From: DATAPD01 sp036265385
GTDB lineage: Bacteria > Acidobacteriota > Terriglobia > Terriglobales > Acidobacteriaceae
Assembly (NCBI GenBank): GCA_036265385.1
Contig: DATAPD010000018.1
Location: 1-64,000, forward strand
Length of the DNA stretch: 64,000 nucleotides
Reading direction: 5' to 3'
The notes beneath the pieces were generated by a model. The model searched no databases. It was not told where the DNA came from and worked only from the letters and a program-made list of their open reading frames with translations. Positions 9,312-18,367 of the stretch are shown one piece after another; positions within the stretch are counted from its first letter, which is position 1; each line of letters opens with the position of its first letter. The translations under genes and the position numbers were made by a program.

Positions 9312-11273
9312 CTATTGCTTTGGTGCCGAAGGTGGAAAGTGATACTGCTTACGCAGTCTCTGTTGGAATGTTGCCGCTGCTTCTTCTGCGGTTGTGGGAC
9401 GAGGCAGAACTATCGGTACGTCTCGACTCGTCGTTGTCGTCGATAGGGTCACAGTCGCCGACGGAGTTCCACTTGATGCAGTTGCTTCTTGCGCGTTGCA
9501 CTGCCGATCGTCATCTCCTGCCCCGCAAGGAATTAGCAAAACGAGGTGCCCGAGGTCTTCGTCGTCGAATGGCGTAATTCCGATTGGATCCGACTTCGCG
9601 AGGATTTCTCCGCGATCATTGATGTTGACTGCGTTTGTCAGTTGCAGTCCTGACCCGGGAGCAATCAGCGTATTCAGGTCGAGTATCGGTCCGCTCCCGT
9701 TCCAGACGAATGCGCGCAGGAAAGAGTGGCAATCCCCGGAGCCGCCCACAACCTGCCCGCGCTCATTCAACCCGTAGGCGCGGCTGCAAGCGTCACCATT
9801 TACTCTTCCCAAGTCTTTGATCTTTCCGTTTTTCCAAATGACCGCGTCGTGAAAATTCACGTCAGGTGCAGGTCGAGGAAAATCGGCAGAGCCCACGATC
9901 ATTCCGGACTCATTGATCCATTGGGCTTCGGAATTGGGCCCACCGAGACTTCCAAGATCCTGCATCTGTCCGGACTTCCACAAAAACGCGTGGCAGCCAG
10001 TCAGATGTCCATCAATGCAAGCGATCGGGGTGTCAGCCAGGCTCGATATGCCAATGACCTGATGTCGGCTGTTTGTGCACTGCGCAAATCCAAAAGTTCC
10101 ACCGAGTGTTCCCAGGTCGGTCATCTTCCCGTGATCCCAGAGGAAAGGATCTAACGTAGGAAGTCCGGTATCCGGGTTGGGTGTTGTGCTGGTTGTCGAA
10201 CTTCCCCAGACCATGCCCTCCGGCGGGTGACTGCAACTGCTGCCGGGAAATGTGTCATTGCCGCCGAGCGTTCCGATATCGAGTTTTTGTCCGTGTTGCC
10301 AGATGAAGGTGTGAGTGGGGAAGCCGACGAACCCGAGAGGATCCGGGTCCGAATTGATCGTAGAAAATCCGATGACCTGGCCTCCATCATTTACGAAGAT
10401 GCCAAGGCTTTCCGTCCCTGCGTCGAGCGTGCCGAGGTCGATGATCTGTCCGTGTTTCCAGAGCACGCCGCGATATTCGGGAAAACCGAGAACGGGATCG
10501 ATGGTGGAGCTCTGTGATTGACCAGTCGCCCAGCCGCGAGCGTTGATGGATCCGGCGGCGCTATTGTTGTCACCGGGGAGCGCTCCAAGGTCCTCGATTA
10601 CTCCGTGTTTCCACAGTGTGGCATGTGCCTGAAAGCAGTCCGCGTCATAGCAGCCATAGGACGCATTGGGATCAGGAACCGCGAGGTCTGCACGCGACGC
10701 TACTTCACCAGAGTCGTTCAATAAACGGAAGCCGCCGCCGTTGAGTCCGCCATAGCTGATCGGTCCGCCCAACGTTCCCAAATCCACCAGTTTGTAGCGA
10801 GTCGGGAAACCGGCGCCGTCAGCGGGTGCAACGGACTTTTCTGAGGGTTCGACGTTGCTGGCCGCCGCTGCAAGCCCCGTCCCTGATAAGCTCACCTTCC
10901 TATAGACGGTCGTGTTTCGAACCCTGACCGTGGTCGAACCCAAGACGGTCCCTACTCTCGTAGGTGCGAACGTTATCTTAATCGTGCACCGTCCATGACC
11001 GAGCACGGTCCCAGCGCATCCCGTGCTGTGAAACGGCAACGTGGTCGAGACCGAGAGGCTCCAGGGCAGCGGAGATAGGTTCCAAACCGTGATGTATTTT
11101 GCCGCGCTCGTCGTGCCAATCACTCGAGCTGGGAACGTCAAACTCGTAGGCGAGACGCTGATCGCGGGACCGCAACGGGTGCACTGCGCTGCCGCGGGCA
11201 AAGTGATCAGCAACAGTCCGAGCACAGCCGCCAGACCGATTAAGTAGGGTCGTAGTTTCTGCGTTCCGTTCAT
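9312..11273 (-). CDS. Secreted protein with ASH/choice-of-anchor domain and HAF repeats
   Basis: 653 residues from the ATG at 11273, chosen for its AGGAG and because the product then opens with a signal peptide (MNGTQKLRPYLIGLAAVLGL, cleavage near AAA-QC). Residues about 30-125 are an immunoglobulin-like ASH/PapD-type domain (ISVSPTSLTFPARVIGTTS ... STTVRVRNTTVYRKVSLSGTG). From about 165 on there are six or seven HAF repeats (LWKHGxxxDLGTLGG ... NxxGxVxGxS), a family named for extracellular repeats in environmental bacteria and likely to form a propeller. A Thr/Ser/Pro-rich tail follows. Gene order and 15-base spacing place it in the propeller operon. No enzyme function is visible. Confidence 0.8.
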   Translation of the reverse strand: MNGTQKLRPYLIGLAAVLGLLLITLPAAAQCTRCGPAISVSPTSLTFPARVIGTTSAAKYITVWNLSPLPWSLSVSTTLPFHSTGCAGTVLGHGRCTIKITFAPTRVGTVLGSTTVRVRNTTVYRKVSLSGTGLAAAASNVEPSEKSVAPADGAGFPTRYKLVDLGTLGGPISYGGLNGGGFRLLNDSGEVASRADLAVPDPNASYGCYDADCFQAHATLWKHGVIEDLGALPGDNNSAAGSINARGWATGQSQSSTIDPVLGFPEYRGVLWKHGQIIDLGTLDAGTESLGIFVNDGGQVIGFSTINSDPDPLGFVGFPTHTFIWQHGQKLDIGTLGGNDTFPGSSCSHPPEGMVWGSSTTSTTPNPDTGLPTLDPFLWDHGKMTDLGTLGGTFGFAQCTNSRHQVIGISSLADTPIACIDGHLTGCHAFLWKSGQMQDLGSLGGPNSEAQWINESGMIVGSADFPRPAPDVNFHDAVIWKNGKIKDLGRVNGDACSRAYGLNERGQVVGGSGDCHSFLRAFVWNGSGPILDLNTLIAPGSGLQLTNAVNINDRGEILAKSDPIGITPFDDEDLGHLVLLIPCGAGDDDRQCNAQEATASSGTPSATVTLSTTTTSRDVPIVLPRPTTAEEAAATFQQRLRKQYHFPPSAPKQ

Positions 11274-11340
11274 GATCTTCTCCTCGAAATATTGTCTGAG
11301 CCAGAACAGCGGTTGGATTGCAATACAGGAGTGCATCGCA

Positions 11341-12144
11341 TCATGCTGAACGGCTAACGAAGTAATTTTTGAAGGGCGTTGGATACGAGCTGCGGACCCC
11401 TAAGTCCCGACGTCCAGTTTTCCCGGACTCAAAGATCTCGATTTCGTCGTGCAGTAGATAAACCGGGAACGCAACGGTTCGTGCCCGTGCTCCGTTGTTG
11501 AGACCGCGAAGCATTCCTCGATCGGTGTTGGCAGAAATCTCGTTCGTGCGGGAGGACACTGTTGCCGCGCTCGATTCGGATGGAGTCTCAGTTGCCGAGG
11601 CGGTACCGCTGATCTGTCCCGTGCGTATGCCCTGACCAGCAATGGTTTCATAAGCAAAACCCAGCAATTTGGTGTTAATTGCGTATCGGCTGATGTTCAC
11701 TTCCAACAACGCCCAGCCGTAATGAGGTTGACCATTTATCGGGAACCTCAGGCCCAGATATCCCGCAACTTGCCTTGATCCCGAAGGACAAGTAGACGTG
11801 GTAATAAGGGTAGTGAGGTTGTGGAAAGTCGAACTGGAATTGATCAGTATTCCGCTTGGGAGGACGGCCGCACGGTTGGACGAACTAACAACGACATTAT
11901 TACTTCCGATCGCGACTGTCATGGTCAGCCCTCCACGGAGTCCACAAGAAAAATCTTTGAGGATTTCATGAACTGTGAAATCAGTCGTTCCATCATGATT
12001 GAGATCGATGGGTATCGATCCATTTCCAGACACGGCGAAGGGTGTGTAAATGACTTTCGCGCTGGCACGCTGGCCAGCACCGAGCAATGCGGCAAGGACG
12101 CAGGCTGCTACTGCAGTATTTACCGATCTTTTATTCCAAATCAT
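11341..12144 (-). CDS. Secreted protein of unknown function
   Basis: 267 residues from the ATG at 12144 (GGAG eight bases upstream). A longer open frame exists, but the extra 82 residues are Arg-rich and unlike protein. Signal peptide with SVNTAVAACVLAALLGAGQ, cleavage near ASA-KV. The mature part is beta-rich: PIDLNHDGTTDFTVHE looks like a calcium-binding or FG-GAP-like loop, and GWALLEVNI matches secreted proteins whose C-terminus normally carries a sorting signal. No PEP-CTERM motif is convincing here. It lies 67 bases upstream of the HAF gene and probably shares its transcript. Function unknown. Confidence 0.65.
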   Translation of the reverse strand: MIWNKRSVNTAVAACVLAALLGAGQRASAKVIYTPFAVSGNGSIPIDLNHDGTTDFTVHEILKDFSCGLRGGLTMTVAIGSNNVVVSSSNRAAVLPSGILINSSSTFHNLTTLITTSTCPSGSRQVAGYLGLRFPINGQPHYGWALLEVNISRYAINTKLLGFAYETIAGQGIRTGQISGTASATETPSESSAATVSSRTNEISANTDRGMLRGLNNGARARTVAFPVYLLHDEIEIFESGKTGRRDLGVRSSYPTPFKNYFVSRSA

Positions 12145-12287
12145 GTTTTCACTCCATCTACCGGTCTTTACCGGTCGCTCTGTAGTCCTTGGTCGATCTT
12201 GGGAAACGCGATTTGCTGGCAGATAGCCAAACGATCCTGGTGACATGGTTAATGAAAATTTCCATACCTGCGCCTCCATTAACTTTC

Positions 12288-13001
12288 TTACGGCTGGCAC
12301 GATAAAAAACCTGCCAAGTCCACTTTCTGTGGACTTCCGACTGCATCGTCGTTCACTAAAATGTCGCCAAACGACCGATGACGTGACCATCCAACTGAGA
12401 TTTCGCAGGATTGTCCTGCGTCAAGCTTCTGAGCACATGTATTTGCGGTCAGATGGTAGGCGCTTCCCTCTACGGTGATGCCGTTGATGGTGAGTGTCGA
12501 TGTGCCTGTGTTCGTTAGGAGGGTTGATCTTTCCGTGTCGCACTGGCAACCGGCGCTGATGACATTTCTGCATGCGAACAACAGTCGATTGGGCTCGAGA
12601 GTAACGCTGGTCGCCGGCGACGCGCATGTCAGGGTCGCCGTGCTTTTCACCGTACCTCCCTTGCCAGAGGCCGATGCTGTAATTGTGATGGGACCACCCA
12701 GTTCGAGGCAGATTGCGACACCATGATCGTTCACAGTCGCTATGGTCGGGTCGGACGAGGCCCAATGTGCTGCAAAGTCTGTTTTCGTGGTGGGCGCTTG
12801 ATCGAAAGTGGCAGTTGCACTGAAGGGGACCTGTGCACCCTGCACTCCGCCCGCTTCGGCGGGGTGGACGGTTAGGGCAACAAGCTGTCGTTGCTGGAAA
12901 TTGGCGTCGCCGCCACCACAACTTCCAAGTGAAATAGCGAGCACAACTATTCCAGTGACAAACCACACCTGCTTGCAGGACCGGACAAGTAGTGTCGTCA
13001 T
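12288..13001 (-). CDS. Lipoprotein with Big2-like and ASH-like Ig domains
   Basis: 237 residues. The signal peptide ends in the lipobox LGSC, giving a lipid-anchored protein. Residues about 40-125 are a bacterial Ig-like (Big2) domain, with the hallmark WASSDPTIATVNDHGVAIC. Residues about 130-235 resemble an ASH/choice-of-anchor domain (LLTNTGTSTLTINGITVEG ... LDAGQSCEISVGWSR ... QKVDLAG). The start codon overlaps the stop of a short upstream frame as ATGA, suggesting translational coupling. First sizeable gene of the leftward operon; probably an outer-surface scaffold or adhesin-like protein. Confidence 0.75.
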   Translation of the reverse strand: MTTLLVRSCKQVWFVTGIVVLAISLGSCGGGDANFQQRQLVALTVHPAEAGGVQGAQVPFSATATFDQAPTTKTDFAAHWASSDPTIATVNDHGVAICLELGGPITITASASGKGGTVKSTATLTCASPATSVTLEPNRLLFACRNVISAGCQCDTERSTLLTNTGTSTLTINGITVEGSAYHLTANTCAQKLDAGQSCEISVGWSRHRSFGDILVNDDAVGSPQKVDLAGFLSCQP

Positions 13002-13120
13002 CGATCTGTTCCTCCGTCCGTCCCAACCGTAATCAAATGCGCCATCGCTTCACTCCACTCGTCCTGTTTGCTGTCCCAAGTGACATACCCGGCTTTCGAC
13101 AAGTTGAAGCCGCCTCTCAT
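12998..13120 (-). CDS. Short frame coupled to the lipoprotein gene, possibly a gene remnant
   Basis: 40 residues from ATG at 13120; the frame stays open back to 13186 without a better start. The sequence (MRGGFNLSKAGYVTWDSKQD and onward) looks like real protein, and its TGA overlaps the ATG of the lipoprotein gene. No ribosome site is visible before the ATG. Either a small coupled leader gene or the 3' end of a decayed gene whose front part has been lost. It has no recognised family. Confidence 0.35.
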   Translation of the reverse strand: MRGGFNLSKAGYVTWDSKQDEWSEAMAHLITVGTDGGTDR

Positions 13121-13250
13121 AAAGTGCTTCCATAGCGTGGCGGGAATATCCGCGGCGCCCAACCAAAAACAGTTCTCAGGGGAAAGTCAGGTGAACCGTT
13201 AAAAACTTCGGAGACTTTGCTCCGACTGGCAAAAACCATCAATGCCGCGC

Positions 13251-13279
13251 GTATGACCGGCGTGTGACATGTCGCTGAC
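13251..13279. promoter_or_regulatory. Three TGAC boxes at 11-bp spacing (site A)
   Basis: TGAC occurs at 13254, 13265 and 13276, exactly 11 bp apart, within GTATGAC..GTGTGAC..CGCTGAC. This is one helical turn per unit, the arrangement of direct repeats bound by OmpR/CadC-type winged-helix domains. It lies about 130 bp upstream of the leftward operon's first frame. A matching site lies near the divergent regulator gene. Binding is inferred, not shown. Confidence 0.55.
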
Positions 13280-13697
13280 ATGCGCTAAGCCGTTGAAACG
13301 CAAAGCCTGATAAGCGAAGACGTGATTAATCATTTCCTGATAACTGGTCCTCATCGCCAGTGTCATTTCAAAACAAGACATTTCTTTGATCGATAATCCG
13401 GCGTGCTCCGCGCTCTTCGGGTCTCCCTACTCGAAAAACGGAAACACGCCGTCCCCCGGTACACTCATCTCGTTCGATCGATCGAGTGGAAGCGACCCCC
13501 CTCCACACAGGACGCGCGCTCGCCAGCTTCTCCGTCCTGTGCTCGTCCCCAGTGCGGCTAACTCTGATTTGGAAATAGCCGCCAGTTCTTCCACAACAGC
13601 AGGACCTCGCATTAATAAATTCCTCTGTCTCTCGATCCATCGAGGATTCTGAGCGGCCCTAAATTGGCCGAAAGCTTTCTAACTGGCAAGGGCGGGC

Positions 13698-13729
13698 GGG
13701 TGACGCGTGTATGACTTATGAGTGACCGG
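13698..13729. promoter_or_regulatory. Three TGAC boxes at 11-bp spacing (site B)
   Basis: TGAC occurs at 13701, 13712 and 13723, again exactly 11 bp apart, inside GGGTGACGCGT / GTATGACTTAT / GAGTGACCGGG. It sits about 110 bp before the winged-helix regulator gene, so autoregulation is plausible. GTATGAC-N6-GTGAC is common to both sites. The rest of the 13190-13830 intergenic region shows no supported gene. Confidence 0.55.
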
Positions 13730-13839
13730 GTGTAACAGTCATAGACAGCTAGTACTTACAAGCGGAGAAGGTACGGTGGCCGCTCTATGTCGGCAGTGCT
13801 AGAATTCCAGAACTTTCCCCGGGGAAGGTTGTGGGCTCC

Positions 13840-15999
13840 ATGGGGTCTCCCGACCGCAACTTGCAAACTGTTCATTTCGCTGACTACATCCTCAACCGGC
13901 AAACGGCTGAATTGCATAAGAACGGCCGCACGATCCTGTTGCAGGAGCAGCCTTTTCAAATATTGACCACTCTGCTCGACTCGCCTGGTCAACTCGTTAC
14001 ACGCGAAGAGTTGATCCGCAAACTCTGGCCTGAGAACACGTTCGTCGATTTCGATCACAGCTTGAATAAAGCGGTCGCGCGCTTGCGCGAAACGCTGGGA
14101 GACAATGCCGAGCAACCGCGTTTCATCGAAACTCTTCCGCGGCGCGGGTATCGCTGGATCGCCCCTCTCACACCCAAAACGTCTCTCACGATAGTCCCGC
14201 CTGTTCCGGAAGCTCCTCCTAGGCCTGCACCTCCTGTGCTGCCTGCTGATCGAAATGAGGTTCCACCACCTGTCGTCGCGTCGCACACACGGCGTTGGGT
14301 GTTCGTCGCCGTCACGATTGTCATAGTGTTATTGGGATTGTTTTTCTGGCTCACCCGCTCCGACGTTCCATCAGTCACAAGCTCTTCTCAGTTGACGAAC
14401 GATGGCGTGCTCAAGACAGAACTTGTCGCCGACGGCTCACGCGTTTACTTCACGGAAGTGTCAGCGGGGCACACGATCCTCAGTCAAGTGTCCGCGCATG
14501 GTGGAGAATCGGTTCAGGTTCCCACACCGTTCACCAGTTTTCGGCTAGGCGGCGTTTCGCCCGACGGCACGGAACTTTTGCTCGCTGGATCTTCCACCGC
14601 ATTCCCCACTGGCGATCTCGGCTATGAGTTTCCGCTCTGGATTTTTCCACTACCTTCGGGTTCGCCTCGCCGAGTCGGCAATGTCATCGCGAATGACGCG
14701 AACTGGTCGCAGGATGGGAAACAGATCGTTTATTCGCATGGTCACGATTTGTATGTCTGCAATCCTGATGGTTCAGATTCGCGGAAACTGGCGCATGTAA
14801 CGCATTATCCGTTGTGGGCGCGATGGTCTCCTCATTCGGACCTGATTCGCTTCACCGAATACGATCTTGAGACCAATGGCACGGCGATTTGGGAGGTAAA
14901 TTCCAGCGGTAAAAACCAGCATCGTTTACTCACGGACTGGGACCAGAACGCGCAGGTCTGCTGCGGGAACTGGACTCCCGATGGTCAATACTTCGTCTTT
15001 CTAAAAGATGGGGACGTCTGGGCTTTGCGCGAGCGGCGGGATTTGTTCAGCAGCAAGCCAACTCCGATGAAGTTAACATTTGGCCCCTTATCGCTCACCA
15101 GCGTGTCCCCAAGTCCGGATGGTTCCAGCTTGTTTGTTGTCGGGCAGCAACGGCGCGCCGAGTTGCTTCGTTACGATTCCAAGTCCGCGGAGTTCGTGCC
15201 CTTTTTCTCGGAAATTTCTGGTGGCGAACTGGATTATTCGAACGATGGCGAGTGGATCGCCTACATCGCCTATCCTGAGGGAACTCTCTGGCGCATGCGC
15301 CGCGATGGCACCGAGAAGCAGCAGATTACGCGGCCACCCTTGCGTGCTGCGCTGCCACGCTGGTCCCCCGACGGAACGCACATCGCATTCATGGCGGCGA
15401 ATCCTGGGCAACGCTGGAAGATTTTTTTCGCGTCCATTGCAGACGATAGCTTGCGTGACGTACTTCCAGATCAAAGCAACATCGGTGATCCAACATGGTC
15501 GCCCGATGGCGAGAGGCTAGCTTTCGGGTCGCTTGCGGTCGATGCCAGTGCTCCGCCGTCCGCGATTCGGATCCTCAACCTGCGCGATGGACAAGTTTCT
15601 GTCGTTCCCGGTTCCGAAGGCATGTTCAGTCCTCGGTGGTCCCCCGATGGGCGCTACCTGGTCGGTATCTCAGGAGATTCCCAAAAACTCTTGCTTTTTG
15701 ATTTTGAGAAACAGAAGTGGAGCGCGCTCGCGAACCAGACGATTGGATATCCGACCTGGGCCAAGGACAGCAAGTCGGTTTATTTCGATGACACTTCCCT
15801 TAGCGCCGATCCCGCGTTCTACCAGGTCAATCTTTCCGATCATGCTACGCACCGGGTCATGAGCTTAAGAAACGTTCGCCAATATCTGAGCGAATGGCCA
15901 TTCGGCTCCTGGACGGGACTTGCCAATGATGGCTCGCCGCTGGTGCAACGCGACATCAGCACACAAGAAATCTATGCACTCCACGTGAAGTGGCCGTAA
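13840..15999 (+). CDS. CadC-like membrane regulator: winged helix, one TM helix, PD40 propeller
   Basis: 719 residues from ATG 13840 (a GTG nine bases earlier is possible but only two bases from the GGGGAAGG site). Residues about 12-110 are an OmpR/PhoB-type winged helix (LLQEQPFQILTTLLDSPGQL, REELIRKLWPENTFVDFDHS, recognition segment LNKAVARLRETLGD, RFIETLPRRGYRW). A Pro-rich linker leads to one transmembrane helix (about 155-172, WVFVAVTIVIVLLGLFFWL). The rest is a PD40 propeller with blades such as WSPDGTHIAFMA, WSPDGERLAFGS and WSPDGRYLVGIS. The topology puts the DNA-binding domain in the cytoplasm and the propeller outside, as in CadC/ToxR one-component sensors. The divergent operon encodes secreted PD40 proteins, suggesting a matched regulon. 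Confidence 0.88.
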   Translation: MGSPDRNLQTVHFADYILNRQTAELHKNGRTILLQEQPFQILTTLLDSPGQLVTREELIRKLWPENTFVDFDHSLNKAVARLRETLGDNAEQPRFIETLPRRGYRWIAPLTPKTSLTIVPPVPEAPPRPAPPVLPADRNEVPPPVVASHTRRWVFVAVTIVIVLLGLFFWLTRSDVPSVTSSSQLTNDGVLKTELVADGSRVYFTEVSAGHTILSQVSAHGGESVQVPTPFTSFRLGGVSPDGTELLLAGSSTAFPTGDLGYEFPLWIFPLPSGSPRRVGNVIANDANWSQDGKQIVYSHGHDLYVCNPDGSDSRKLAHVTHYPLWARWSPHSDLIRFTEYDLETNGTAIWEVNSSGKNQHRLLTDWDQNAQVCCGNWTPDGQYFVFLKDGDVWALRERRDLFSSKPTPMKLTFGPLSLTSVSPSPDGSSLFVVGQQRRAELLRYDSKSAEFVPFFSEISGGELDYSNDGEWIAYIAYPEGTLWRMRRDGTEKQQITRPPLRAALPRWSPDGTHIAFMAANPGQRWKIFFASIADDSLRDVLPDQSNIGDPTWSPDGERLAFGSLAVDASAPPSAIRILNLRDGQVSVVPGSEGMFSPRWSPDGRYLVGISGDSQKLLLFDFEKQKWSALANQTIGYPTWAKDSKSVYFDDTSLSADPAFYQVNLSDHATHRVMSLRNVRQYLSEWPFGSWTGLANDGSPLVQRDISTQEIYALHVKWP

Positions 16000-16396
16000 C
16001 GAACGGCAGGTTATCGCTCCGTACAAGTATATTTCCGGGCATCCATCCGGTTTTGGCCAAGTGGATTTTCTTCCACCGGTGTCTATTGTTGTGTCGCGTG
16101 CAGCCATGGATGCGTTCGGAATACGTGCGCGAGCGCAGATACATTGCTCGCTTTCGAGATTAAGTAGCAACTTCCGGGTTTACGTAGACCAGATGTGGCA
16201 AATGGGAAGTAACTAATTTCACTCTCGGCCGCATCGTATCTGGCACGAGAACCCGGAGAGGTTTCTCTGATCCTGCCGCGTTGAAGGGTAATGGGCGCCT
16301 GTTACTCGAGTTCGATGCGCTGATTCCCCACGTTATCCCACGCGCGACCCGACGCAAGAAACTGCTCACCTGACGTTCTCCCGAAGGGGCAAAACT
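16000..16396. other. Intergenic region without a supported gene
   Basis: About 400 bases between two rightward genes. Open frames on the minus strand overlap coding sequence and lack start signals. No hairpin with a T-tract was found. It presumably holds the promoter of the coupled envelope gene pair. Confidence 0.4.
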
Positions 16397-18367
16397 ATGA
16401 CAGGCAAAACTATGAGGAGCTATCACTTTCCTGGTGATGTGCGAGGCCGAAGTGTGTGGGCAGCAGTCGTAGCGCTTGCAACGCTGTTTGCCGCGATAGA
16501 GGTAAGTGCGCAGATTGCGTCCAACGTGCGATCGGGTGAGGCTGGCTGGGTTGTCATTCCCGTGGAGCAGTACAAAGAATTGAGAGCAAAGGCTTATCCG
16601 ACCGAGCCAGAACCGGAGCCGCCACCCGCGCAGGCGACTCTTACCCGCGCCGACTATGACCTGCACGTGAACGGAGAACTGGCGCGAGGACGAGTCACAC
16701 TCGCCGTCGATGTATTGAAAGACGGGTGGGTGCGCGTGCCAATCCCCTTAGGCGTGCTGGTGCGCGAAGCTCGAGTCGACGGGAAGCTGGTCTCGCTCAC
16801 GCCCATGCCAACTGCAAAAGGAGTGAATCAGCTGACCGCAGTGCTGGCGCATCCGGGACGGACAGTGCTGATGCTGGACGTAGCTTTGCCGGTCGCGACG
16901 GCTCCGGGGGAAGAAAGCCTCTACCTTCCCGCCACTGAAACCGGCATCACGCGAGCGATGCTGCAATTGCCGCGACAAGGAGTGGACCTGAGGATTTCGG
17001 GTGGCTTGGTGACCGAGAAGTCCGAAGCGGATGCGCTGAGTAAGTGGGTTGCGTATGGCCGAGGAAACGAGCCGCTTACTTTCACGTGGCGGCGAAAGAC
17101 GGAAGACCATCGCGGTGATCAGCCGCTGCGGATGCGCGGAAGTCTTACCGAACTGGTGAGTCTGGGCGAGGACTCGACGTCGGTGCAGGCCGAAGTGAGC
17201 GTGGATGTATCACAGGGCGCCGCGAAAGAAGTTCAAGTCGAACTCAGCGATCAGGACTTCACCGTCAACCAGGTCATGGGTGCGATGGTTGCGGATTGGG
17301 AAACATCGAAAGGAATTCTCTCGGTGAAGTTCCTCGAACCCATCGAGCAGAATGCACGGCTTGTCCTGAATGGCGAGTTGAAGACGCCGAAAGAAGGAAA
17401 CATCAAAATTCCGATTCTGCGGATTGCAGGCGTCGAACGCGACACGAGTGGAATCGCGGTTGAGGTGTTAGGCGCTGGAGAGATCAAGGGCACAAAAGCG
17501 GAAGGACTCGAAGCCGCCGATGGGAGTGATCTAGGTGAGATGGTCGCGAGCCGGCAATCTCCATCGCTGGCCGCGTTTCGCGTGAGGTCCGTTGGAAATA
17601 CAACGCGTTCGCTTTCTGTTGACATCGTGCGCTATGCGCAGCAGGCCGTGCTGCTGGCAAACGTGGAAGAAGCGCGCTACGAAATTTTGCTCAGCAACCA
17701 GGGCAAGACGCTGGTGCGCGCTCGTTATGCGGTGCGAAACAATCAAAGAAACTTCATCAAAGTTGGACTGCCGAGCGGAGCATCCGTTTGGAGTGCGTCG
17801 CTGGCCGGAAAACCAGTACGTCCGGGACAAGCCCCGGACGGAAGTTTTCTGCTGCCGCTTGAAAAAGCACGCGGCGGGGAGGATGCGACTCCCTTCGAAG
17901 TTCAATTGCTCTACCTGATCCGCGGCAGTGCATGGGATGACAAAGGGCGATTGAAGTTGCCACTGCCATCGCTGGACTTGCCAGTTTCGCGAACCGGTTT
18001 GCTGGCGTACTATCCGCCGCTTTTCAAGATCAGTGCGGAACCCGGCTCGTTCCGAACCTCCGAATATGAGCCGCCAAGTTCGATGGCGTTCAATCATGAA
18101 CCTCCGCCAATGCCGCCTCCGCCGCCTCCCATGTCCTTGCCCGCCCAAGGGCAGCTTGGCGCTGTTGACGAAGAGAAGACGCGGCAACTCGTGGACAGTT
18201 TCAAGTTGAAGTCGGAAGCCGGGCGCGTGATCGGCATCCTTCCGGTTGATATTGCATTTCCTGAACTTGGGCCGTCGGTCTTCCTGGTATCGGAGTTGAC
18301 CAGCGAAGGACAGGTTCCATTAGCGGAGTTGAATTATCAGCGCGATAAAAAAGGCGGTGTGCGATGA
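16397..18367 (+). CDS. Secreted envelope protein, first of a coupled paralog pair
   Basis: 656 residues. Two in-frame ATGs (16397, 16412) lie in a duplicated 13-base stretch; GAAGGGG before the first favours 16397. Signal peptide ends near VSA-QI. The mature protein begins GWVVIPVEQYKELRAKAY, a motif its downstream neighbour shares as VSLSLDEYNRLIELA. The body is beta-sandwich-like. A Pro-rich stretch (EPPPMPPPPPPMSLP) precedes a C-terminal segment with RVIGILPVDIAFPELGPSVF, again matched by the neighbour. Similar C-terminal GLLPV/GVLPV segments follow VIT/VWA modules in large bacterial surface proteins. Its stop overlaps the next start as ATGA, so the pair is made together. Function unknown. 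Confidence 0.75.
   Translation: MTGKTMRSYHFPGDVRGRSVWAAVVALATLFAAIEVSAQIASNVRSGEAGWVVIPVEQYKELRAKAYPTEPEPEPPPAQATLTRADYDLHVNGELARGRVTLAVDVLKDGWVRVPIPLGVLVREARVDGKLVSLTPMPTAKGVNQLTAVLAHPGRTVLMLDVALPVATAPGEESLYLPATETGITRAMLQLPRQGVDLRISGGLVTEKSEADALSKWVAYGRGNEPLTFTWRRKTEDHRGDQPLRMRGSLTELVSLGEDSTSVQAEVSVDVSQGAAKEVQVELSDQDFTVNQVMGAMVADWETSKGILSVKFLEPIEQNARLVLNGELKTPKEGNIKIPILRIAGVERDTSGIAVEVLGAGEIKGTKAEGLEAADGSDLGEMVASRQSPSLAAFRVRSVGNTTRSLSVDIVRYAQQAVLLANVEEARYEILLSNQGKTLVRARYAVRNNQRNFIKVGLPSGASVWSASLAGKPVRPGQAPDGSFLLPLEKARGGEDATPFEVQLLYLIRGSAWDDKGRLKLPLPSLDLPVSRTGLLAYYPPLFKISAEPGSFRTSEYEPPSSMAFNHEPPPMPPPPPPMSLPAQGQLGAVDEEKTRQLVDSFKLKSEAGRVIGILPVDIAFPELGPSVFLVSELTSEGQVPLAELNYQRDKKGGVR

Noticed and set aside
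12145..12287. A possible riboswitch upstream of the gene at 11341
   Set aside because: Complementary segments are visible, but none of the conserved cores of c-di-GMP or other common riboswitches could be matched.
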